From NCBI GenBank assembly GCA_964522515.1, contig CAZFWC010000013.1, forward strand, positions 1-18,831: a DNA stretch of 18,831 nucleotides. The letters are read 5' to 3'. Below, in pieces: positions 13,452-18,831 of this stretch; position 1 is the stretch's first letter, and every line of letters begins with the position of its first letter. Position numbers and translations under genes: made by a program. This DNA is from CAYNCE01 sp964522515 (GTDB taxonomy: Bacteria > Patescibacteriota > Patescibacteriia > UBA2196). Under the pieces are notes generated by a model, which saw nothing but the letters and a program-made list of their open reading frames with translations, did no database searches and had not been told where the DNA came from.

Positions 13452-14662
13452 GAACAATAAATTTTTTCTGTTTCTTTAATCATCTTTTTTAAACTAAATT
13501 GTTTTACTTTTTCTAAATTATTTTTTTTAAATTTATTTCTTAATTCTGGATTATTAATTAATTTTTCAATCGCGTTTGCAAATTCACGCGGTTTTTTTGG
13601 TTGCACTAAAATACCATTTACATCAGGTTCAATTATTTCTAATATCCCACCAACTTGACTGGCAACAATTGGCAAACCAGCAGATAGAGCTTCAATTGGC
13701 GTGTAAGGAAATCCTTCTTTTATGGAAGGTAAACAAAAAATATCAAAGGCAGGCAAATATTGGCTAGCATTTTCCAAAGTGCCAACTAGAAAAAAATTAT
13801 TTTCTAAATTTAATTTTTTAATTTCTTTTTCTAATAATTTTTTTTGTGAACCTTCACCAATAACAATAAAAATTAAATTATCAAATTTATTAGATAAAAT
13901 TTTAGCAGCTTGGATTAAATATTCAATACCTTTCATTGTGCAAAGAATGTTTTGGTGTTTTGACGACAAACCAGAATTACTTGCAACAGGAAATAAATTA
14001 GCAATTGTTCCAATTATAAATTTTGAGTTTGGGAGATTAAATTTTGAATTTAATTTATTAAGAGCTTCATTTTTTTCTAAAAAATTTATTTTTTCTAAAT
14101 CAATTCCATTGTGAATTGTGATAAATTTTTTATGATACGCGGTGTGGTGATTTAAAGCAGTAATTTTATCGTGTTCTGAAACGCAAATGATTTTATCTTT
14201 ACAAAAACCTGAAATTTTTTCAGACCACAAATAAAATTTGCGTTTAAAATAATTCATTGGCTCATTAAAAACAAATCCGTGCGCTGTGTAAATAATTTTT
14301 AAATTTTTGTTGTATATTTTTTTATAAAACCATCCAATAACCGCGCCAGTTGATCCAATTTTACTTGAATTTAAATGAATAATATCTGGTTTGCTTTTTT
14401 CAAATAAATTAAACAATTCAAAGCTAGATAAAAAATCTCGCAAAGGATTAATCGCGCGCACAACTTGTTTTAAGCGCCAAATTTTAATTCCTTGATTTTT
14501 TAATTTTTGTAACCACAATTCGTCTTTACCTTGCCCAACAGCGATTTCAATTTCAAATTTTTCTTTGTCTAAATTTGTAGCTAAATCAAAAACATATTTC
14601 TGCGCGCCGCCAGAATCAGTTTGAGTGATTAAAAATAAAATTTTAGTTTTTTTATTATTCAT
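13448..14662 (-). CDS. GT4 family glycosyltransferase (EPS/capsule type)
   Basis: The N-terminal domain begins KILFLITQTDSGGAQKYV, the usual glycine-rich loop for GT4 enzymes acting on lipid-linked oligosaccharides. It also holds PDIIHLNSSKIGSTGAVIG and YTAHGFVFNEPM. The C-terminal donor domain has FIIGTIANLFP, EYLIQAA, FLVGTLENASQYLPAFDIFCLPS and the catalytic-site stretch EGFPYTPIE (E-x7-E) followed by ALSAGLPIVASQVGG. I chose ATG 14662 (404 residues), which sits 7 bases after the predicted transcript start. A start 42 bases upstream would lie inside the promoter. It is divergent from the glycosyltransferase run beginning at 14751, and its last bases overlap the gap stop. The donor sugar cannot be read. 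Confidence 0.9.
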   Translation of the reverse strand: MNNKKTKILFLITQTDSGGAQKYVFDLATNLDKEKFEIEIAVGQGKDELWLQKLKNQGIKIWRLKQVVRAINPLRDFLSSFELFNLFEKSKPDIIHLNSSKIGSTGAVIGWFYKKIYNKNLKIIYTAHGFVFNEPMNYFKRKFYLWSEKISGFCKDKIICVSEHDKITALNHHTAYHKKFITIHNGIDLEKINFLEKNEALNKLNSKFNLPNSKFIIGTIANLFPVASNSGLSSKHQNILCTMKGIEYLIQAAKILSNKFDNLIFIVIGEGSQKKLLEKEIKKLNLENNFFLVGTLENASQYLPAFDIFCLPSIKEGFPYTPIEALSAGLPIVASQVGGILEIIEPDVNGILVQPKKPREFANAIEKLINNPELRNKFKKNNLEKVKQFSLKKMIKETEKIYCS

Positions 14663-14675
14663 ATTTAGTAAGTTA

Positions 14676-14704
14676 AATATACAGTATTTTGGTTTAAAAA
14701 TCAA
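14676..14704 (-). promoter_or_regulatory. Promoter of the glycosyltransferase ending at 13448
   Basis: On the minus strand TTGATT (complement of 14699-14704), 17 bases, then TATATT (complement of 14676-14681). The transcript start falls near 14669, so the leader is only about 7 bases. Confidence 0.65.
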
Positions 14705-14714
14705 AATTTTTTAT

Positions 14715-14743
14715 TTGCCAAAACAACTTAAAAATTGTAAAAT
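14715..14743 (+). promoter_or_regulatory. Promoter of the glycosyltransferase-gtrA run
   Basis: TTGCCA (5 of 6), 17 bases, TAAAAT (5 of 6). The transcript start falls at about 14749-14751, that is, at the ATG itself, so the mRNA is probably leaderless. It excludes an upstream in-frame start at 14625. Confidence 0.7.
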
Positions 14744-14750
14744 CAAATTA

Positions 14751-15929
14751 ATGAAAAAACCAAAAATTTTAATTTTAAGTTTAACTTATTTGCCTTTTAT
14801 TGGCGGAGCAGAAATTGCTGTTCAAGAAATTACTAAAAGATTAAGTAATGATTTTGAATTTGATTTAATTACAGCGCGATTAGATAAAAAATTATCTAAA
14901 TTTGAAAAAATAAATAATGTAAATATTTATAGAATTGGGTTTGGATGCAAAAATTTAGATAAATATATTTTTACTTTTTTTGGATTTTTTAAAGCATTAA
15001 AATTACATTTAAAAAATAAATACAAAATCATCTGGTCAATAATGGCCGCTTATTCAAGTTTTGCTGTTTTATTTAAAATTTTTACAAAAGCAAAAGTTGT
15101 TTTAACTTTGCAAGAAGGAGATCCAATTCAATATATTATAAATTTAAAAAGATTTAAAATATTTCGGCCAATTTATAAATTATATTTTAAAAAAGTTGAT
15201 AAAGTTCAAGTGATTAGTAATTTTTTAAAAAATTGGGCAATTGATTTGGGAATTAATGAAAATAAAATTGTTGTTGTACCAAATGGTGTGGGCCAACCCA
15301 CCTTCGCCCCTAATAATTCTAAATGGACTACGGCGGGCAGGCATCAAGGTTTAAAAAATAGATTAAATATTAAAGAAAATGAAAAAATAATTTTAAGTGT
15401 GTCAAGATTGGTTGAAAAAAATGGAGTTGAAAATTTGATTAGCAGTTTAAAAATTTTAAAAAATAAAAATATAAAATTATTAATTATTGGTGACGGTCCT
15501 TTAAAAAATAAATTAAAAAATTTAGTACAAGAATTAAAATTAAAAAATAAAATTATTTTTTTAGGAGAACTACCTTTTGAAGAAACACAAAAATATTATT
15601 CTATCGCAGATGTTTTTTGCAGGCCATCAATTTCAGAAGGTTTTGGAAATGTTTTTATTGAAGCAATGGCAAATCAAGTTCCAGTTGTTGCCACTAAAGT
15701 TGGTGGGATTGTGGATTTTTTAAAAGATCTTGGGTCAGACCAAACTGGTTGGTTTTGTAAGGTTAAAAATCCACAAAGCATTGCTGAAAAAATAAATTAT
15801 ATTTTAGATGAAAAAAATAAAAATGAGGTTGAGAAAGTTGTTGAAAATGCTAAAAAAATGGTTGATGAAAAATATTTGTGGGATAGAACTGCTAGGGATA
15901 TGGAAAAAATATTTAAAATTTTATGTTAA
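14751..15929 (+). CDS. GT4 family glycosyltransferase with an embedded family-B repeat
   Basis: The N-terminal acceptor domain opens KILILSLTYLPFIGGAEIAV. The donor domain holds ILSVSRLVEKNGVENLI, IIGDGPLKNKL, FLGELPFEETQKYY and EGFGNVFIE (E-x7-E), then AMANQVPVVATKVGG. The length is 392 residues. Directly after VVPNGVG, the end of the inter-domain hinge strand, about 18 residues (QPTFAPNNSKWTTAGRH) are encoded by repeat B4. Family members have a variable segment at this point. The start at 14751 is set by the promoter just upstream. The gene overlaps gtrA by 7 bases (ATGTTAA), so the run 14751-18759 is likely one operon for surface polysaccharide or lipid-linked glycan. Confidence 0.9.
   Translation: MKKPKILILSLTYLPFIGGAEIAVQEITKRLSNDFEFDLITARLDKKLSKFEKINNVNIYRIGFGCKNLDKYIFTFFGFFKALKLHLKNKYKIIWSIMAAYSSFAVLFKIFTKAKVVLTLQEGDPIQYIINLKRFKIFRPIYKLYFKKVDKVQVISNFLKNWAIDLGINENKIVVVPNGVGQPTFAPNNSKWTTAGRHQGLKNRLNIKENEKIILSVSRLVEKNGVENLISSLKILKNKNIKLLIIGDGPLKNKLKNLVQELKLKNKIIFLGELPFEETQKYYSIADVFCRPSISEGFGNVFIEAMANQVPVVATKVGGIVDFLKDLGSDQTGWFCKVKNPQSIAEKINYILDEKNKNEVEKVVENAKKMVDEKYLWDRTARDMEKIFKILC
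15290..15343 (-). repeat. Family B dispersed repeat (B4), antisense and in frame in a glycosyltransferase
   Basis: The minus strand reads TGCCTGCCCGCCGTAGTC, then AGAATT, GCGAAGGTGGG and TTGGCCC. It is the full-length partner of B2 in priA. Its GC-rich bases stand out against the AT-rich gene. Confidence 0.82.
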
Positions 15930-16363
15930 AAAATATTCTTAAATTAATTTTAAAAATCTGGTGGCATCAGCAAATTATTAAATTTCAACAATTAATAAAA
16001 TACTGCGTTGTTGGCGTGTTTGGAGCAATTATTGATATTGTGGCGCTTTGGTTTTTGGTTGAGATTTGTCAAATTTATTATTTAACATCAGCCACAATTT
16101 CATTTATTTTAGCTGTAATAAATAATTATTTTTTAAATAAATATTGGACATTTAAAGATGAGAGCAAAAGACATTTTGCGCAATTTGCAAATTTTTTCTT
16201 AATTAGCGTGATTGGTTTGTTTATTAATTTAGTTATAATATATTTATTAGTTGAAAAATTAGCAATTTATTATTTAATTTCTAAATTTATTGCCATTATA
16301 ATTGTTACTTTTTGGAATTTTTTAATGAATAAATATATTACATTTAAAAAATATGAAAAATAA
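15923..16363 (+). CDS. GtrA-like membrane protein
   Basis: GtrA-family proteins are small integral membrane proteins thought to help move or handle lipid-linked sugars such as undecaprenyl-phosphate glucose. The 146 residues contain four hydrophobic segments at about 24-46, 53-71, 89-110 and 116-136. The duplicated family motif appears as NYFLNKYWTF after segment 2 and WNFLMNKYITF after segment 4, consistent with two two-helix halves. The gene overlaps its neighbours on both sides (7 bases upstream, 11 downstream), so it is translated together with two glycosyltransferases. This suggests a role in presenting a lipid-linked glycosyl donor to them or to an external transferase. The family assignment is strong; the specific substrate is inferred. 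Confidence 0.9.
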   Translation: MLKNILKLILKIWWHQQIIKFQQLIKYCVVGVFGAIIDIVALWFLVEICQIYYLTSATISFILAVINNYFLNKYWTFKDESKRHFAQFANFFLISVIGLFINLVIIYLLVEKLAIYYLISKFIAIIIVTFWNFLMNKYITFKKYEK

Positions 16364-17486
16364 TAAAATATTTATTGCTTCAGAAATTTTTCCTCCAGAA
16401 ATTGGTGGGCCAGCAACTTACACTTTGAATCTAGCAAATGAATTAGCAAAAAAAGATTTTAAAGTTAGAGTTTTAACTTACGGAGAAAATAAACAAAAAT
16501 TTTTATTTCCAATAAATTATGTTTCCAGAAAATCGCCATTTTTTTTAATGCAATTTATTTATTTTTTAAAACTTTTAAAATTTGGTTGGAATTTTGATAT
16601 TATTTTTGCACAAGGTCCAAGTGTTGGACCTGCTACAATTTTTTTAAAATGGTTACGACTAGGAAAAACAAAAGTTATTGTAAAATTCGTTGGTGACCAA
16701 TCTTGGCAACAAATTAATTTTAAAGAAAATAAAATTAGTTTTGATAAATATGTAAAATCATACGGAAAAAAATGGTTTGGATTAAAAATTTTTTGGATTC
16801 AAAAATGGCAAATGTTTTCTTTTAAAAATGCGGATCAAATTATAACGCCAAGTTATTATTTAAAAAATAAACTTATTGAATTAGGAATTGAAGAAGAAAA
16901 AATAAAAGTGATTTATAATTCAGTTGCAAAAATAAATATTGAAAAACAAAATAAAAATCCTAATCTAATAATTTCAATTGCTAGATTAGTTCCTTGGAAA
17001 GGAGTTGATTTATTAATTAAAATAATGCCAGAATTATTAAAAATTAATCCTGATTTTAAATTATTAATTTGCGGTAGTGGTCCTGAAAAACAAAATCTGC
17101 AAAACTTAATTTTAAAATTAAAATTAGAAAAAAATATTGAAATTAAAAAATGCAATCATCAAGAGGTTTTAAAATATTTATCTCAAGCAGAATTGTTTGT
17201 TTTAAATACTGGATACGAAGGTTTGTCTCATACAATTTTAGAAGCGATGTTTTCTGAAATTCCAATAATTACAACTAATGTTGGCGGAAATTTAGAATTA
17301 ATAAAAAATAATGAAAACGGAATTTTAGTAGAATATAATAATAAAAAACAAATTAAAGATGCGATTTTAAAATTGCATAATAATCCAGAACTTCAACAAA
17401 AATTTATTCAAAACGCAAAAAAAGATTTAGATAAATTTAGTTTTGAAAATATGATTAATAAAACAATTGAAGTTTTAAAAAAATAA
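16353..17486 (+). CDS. GT4 family glycosyltransferase
   Basis: The N-terminal domain begins KIFIASEIFPPEIGGPATYT, the classical GT4 acceptor-domain start. The donor domain has ISIARLVPWKGVDLLIKIMP, LLICGSGPEKQNL, YLSQAELFVLNTGYEGLSHTILE (in parts: AELFVLNTGY, EGLSHTILE) and AMFSEIPIITTNVGG. EGLSHTILE is the E-x7-E motif. At 377 residues it is of normal length and carries no inserted repeat, in contrast to its two glycosyltransferase neighbours. It overlaps gtrA by 11 bases and is followed after 16 bases by the next glycosyltransferase. The donor sugar is unknown. Confidence 0.9.
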   Translation: MKNNKIFIASEIFPPEIGGPATYTLNLANELAKKDFKVRVLTYGENKQKFLFPINYVSRKSPFFLMQFIYFLKLLKFGWNFDIIFAQGPSVGPATIFLKWLRLGKTKVIVKFVGDQSWQQINFKENKISFDKYVKSYGKKWFGLKIFWIQKWQMFSFKNADQIITPSYYLKNKLIELGIEEEKIKVIYNSVAKINIEKQNKNPNLIISIARLVPWKGVDLLIKIMPELLKINPDFKLLICGSGPEKQNLQNLILKLKLEKNIEIKKCNHQEVLKYLSQAELFVLNTGYEGLSHTILEAMFSEIPIITTNVGGNLELIKNNENGILVEYNNKKQIKDAILKLHNNPELQQKFIQNAKKDLDKFSFENMINKTIEVLKK

Positions 17487-17488
17487 AA

Positions 17489-17501
17489 ACAGGCTAAAAA
17501 A
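17489..17501 (+). repeat. Family A repeat remnant (A5) before a start codon
   Basis: ACAGGCTAAAAAA, identical to the right end of A2 and A3, with the start codon two bases on. Only the tail is present. Confidence 0.55.
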
Positions 17502-17502
17502 T

Positions 17503-18759
17503 ATGAAAGTTTTAATGTTTTCAATGGATAAAACCTTGCTAGGTGCTACAAAAAGTGGCGGTGATGCAGTTAAGCGACATAAAATTTATGGTGAGTTTTG
17601 TGATGAATTAAATGTTATTGTTTTTTGCCTGTCCGCCAAAGCCTTGGCGTCGGAAGGTAAAAAAGGTTTTTCAAAACAACAATTATCTAAAAATGTTTTT
17701 GTTTGGCCAACAAATTCTTTAACTCGTTTTAATTATTTTTTTAACGCGTACCAAATTGGCAAACAGATTTACAAAGATTCGCCTTTTAATTTAGTGATTG
17801 GAGATTTGTTTACTTCTGTTCCAGCGTGGTTTTTAAAAATAAAATTTAAAGTTCACCCTGTGAAATGCAACGCAATTTTTCCAAAGGAAAAATTATTTCA
17901 CAGGGTAAAATTTCTAATGCATTTTCACGGAGATTTTTGGGATAATATTTTAGGACTAGAAAAAAAGTGGCACAATTATTTTATTTTATTATTTAGCAAA
18001 TTTTTAGCGCGAAAAGCTGACGCGATTAGAGTTGTTTCAAATGGAACAAAAGATAAATTAGTAAAAGCAGGAATTAGATCAGATAAAATTTTTGTTATTT
18101 CAACTCCAACAGATTTAAGTAAATTTTTATCGTTTGATCAGTCGCGAGTTTATGAATTAAAACAAAAATATAATTTTGAAAACAAAAATAAAGTTTTAAT
18201 TTTTGACGGCAGGATTGAAAAAGTAAAAAATTTAAATTGGTTTTTAGAAGTTTTTGCAGAATTAAAAAAAGAATACCAAAATTTAATATTCTTAATTATT
18301 GGGCAAGGAACAGAAAAAGAAAATTTAATTAAAAAAACTAAAGCTCTAAATTTAGAATCTTCTGTTAAATTTTTAAATAAAGTAGATTATGAAGATTTAA
18401 CTAATTATTATCAAATTGCGGATATTTATATTTTGCCTTCGTTGTCAGAAAGTTTTGGAAAAGTTTTAGTTCAAGCTGGAGCTTCTGGGTTGCCGTGTGT
18501 TGCAAGCGCGACAACTGGCGCAAAAGAAATTATTCCCTCCTCCACTAAAGTTACGGCGGGCAGGCAAGATGAAGAGACAGGACTTTTAGTACCAATAAAT
18601 AATAAAAAACAGTTTATTAATAAAATATTAAAATTATTAAAAGATGAAAAGTTAGCTAAACAAATGGGCGCAAACGCTAAAATTTTTGTTAAAGAAAATT
18701 TTGACGGCGACACTCAAATTAAAAAAATAATTAAACTTTGGCAGAGTTTGGTGTTTTAA
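17503..18759 (+). CDS. GT4-like glycosyltransferase carrying three inserted repeats
   Basis: The N-terminal domain opens KVLMFSMDKTLLGATKSGGD and later has FLMHFHGDFWD. The donor domain has VLIFDGRIEKVKNLNWFLEVF, given as VLIFDGRIEKVKN. It continues with LIIGQGTEKENL, YYQIADIYILPSLSESFGKV and ETGLLVPINN. The E-x7-E position reads ESFGKVLVQ, with Gln in place of the second Glu, which may affect catalysis or mark a divergent subfamily. Three repeats are read in frame: B5 (CLSAKALASEGK), C1 (VHPVKCNAIFPKEKLFHR) and B6 (PSSTKVTAGRQ). Each falls at an expected loop between strands; removing C1 would join KFK to VKFLMHF. The length of 418 is at the long end for the family. The start follows a family-A tail and has no Shine-Dalgarno. 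Confidence 0.85.
   Translation: MKVLMFSMDKTLLGATKSGGDAVKRHKIYGEFCDELNVIVFCLSAKALASEGKKGFSKQQLSKNVFVWPTNSLTRFNYFFNAYQIGKQIYKDSPFNLVIGDLFTSVPAWFLKIKFKVHPVKCNAIFPKEKLFHRVKFLMHFHGDFWDNILGLEKKWHNYFILLFSKFLARKADAIRVVSNGTKDKLVKAGIRSDKIFVISTPTDLSKFLSFDQSRVYELKQKYNFENKNKVLIFDGRIEKVKNLNWFLEVFAELKKEYQNLIFLIIGQGTEKENLIKKTKALNLESSVKFLNKVDYEDLTNYYQIADIYILPSLSESFGKVLVQAGASGLPCVASATTGAKEIIPSSTKVTAGRQDEETGLLVPINNKKQFINKILKLLKDEKLAKQMGANAKIFVKENFDGDTQIKKIIKLWQSLVF
17627..17657 (+). repeat. Family B dispersed repeat (B5), in frame in a glycosyltransferase
   Basis: GCCTGTCCGCCAAAGCC, then TTGGCGTCGGAAGG. CGCCAA and TTGGCG form a perfect 6-bp hairpin with loop AGCC. It encodes CLSAKALASEG. Confidence 0.75.
17855..17906. 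repeat. Family C palindrome (C1), in frame in a glycosyltransferase
   Basis: The outer arms ACCCTGTGAAAT (17855-17866) and ATTTCACAGGGT (17895-17906) pair perfectly. An inner stem AATTTTTCC / GGAAAAATT (17874-17882, 17886-17894) pairs around AAA. Only seven bases are left unpaired on one side. It encodes about 18 residues between two normal glycosyltransferase strands. Confidence 0.88.
18535..18565 (-). repeat. Family B dispersed repeat (B6), antisense and in frame in a glycosyltransferase
   Basis: The minus strand reads GCCTGCCCGCCGTAACTT, then TAGTGGAGGAGGG. It encodes PSSTKVTAGRQ between EII and DEETGLLVP, where other GT4 proteins have only a short turn. Confidence 0.78.
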
Positions 18760-18831
18760 ATTAAATTATTTTATTTTTTTTGTTTCTTTATTCTGCGGAT
18801 GTTTTGGTTTTTTCAAGGGGTCCGGAATGTC

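Noticed and set aside
14625..14750. N-terminal extension of the GT4 gene at 14751
   Set aside because: It overlaps the start of the divergent gene and the predicted promoters, and the GT4 fold begins at MKKPKILIL.
1..18831. tRNA, rRNA, CRISPR array, transposase or restriction system
   Set aside because: No cloverleaf, rRNA segment, evenly spaced repeats or matching protein motifs were seen on either strand; the dispersed repeats are not regularly spaced.

Overview
The window is a strongly AT-rich bacterial segment (by eye roughly a quarter G+C, not counted). It uses the standard code: korA ends in a TGA that overlaps the korB start, and no gene needs TGA read through. Short genes, simple fermentation, a degenerate PriA, many GT4 glycosyltransferases and a GtrA protein suggest a Candidate Phyla Radiation (Patescibacteria, Parcubacteria-like) organism. 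That placement is inference from gene content and style, not from a marker search.

Layout. 1-2586 holds secA in two pieces, broken in the helical scaffold by a 371-base segment. That segment carries a complete opposite-strand expression unit: promoter, Shine-Dalgarno, a 43-residue one-helix membrane protein and a terminator. 2592-3124 holds a NUDIX hydrolase and a 49-residue zinc ribbon. 3147-7419 is a catabolic cluster, pduL, ackA, korA, korB, closed by a terminator. It would convert a 2-oxoacid (probably pyruvate) to acyl-CoA, acyl phosphate and acetate, with one ATP and reduced ferredoxin. 7646-8731 is a GT4 glycosyltransferase, facing def (peptide deformylase). 9378-9671 is a small coiled-coil protein. 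9904-11715 is a PriA that lacks its helicase motifs. 11962-12333 is an unrecognised small protein with a strong Shine-Dalgarno. 12435-13451 is gap (GAPDH), ending head-on against another GT4 gene. 14751-18759 is a tight run GT4, gtrA, GT4, GT4, probably for envelope glycans. 18760-18831 shows nothing recognisable.

The most unusual feature is a set of short, GC-richer, partly palindromic dispersed repeats. Family A runs from GGGATCCTTCG to CAGGACAGGCTAAAAAA. Family B has the core GCCTGYCCGCCGTAG. Family C has arms ACCCYGTGAAAT. All six B copies, one A copy and one C copy lie in frame inside protein genes (korA, priA, two glycosyltransferases). They occur in both orientations and several reading frames, mostly where the family has a loop or linker. 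This resembles the protein-coding palindromic elements known from Rickettsia. Other A copies sit directly before start codons or between genes.

A second theme is initiation. Most genes have no Shine-Dalgarno, and several predicted promoters place the transcript start within a few bases of the ATG. Only the two small orphan genes have near-perfect Shine-Dalgarno sequences.
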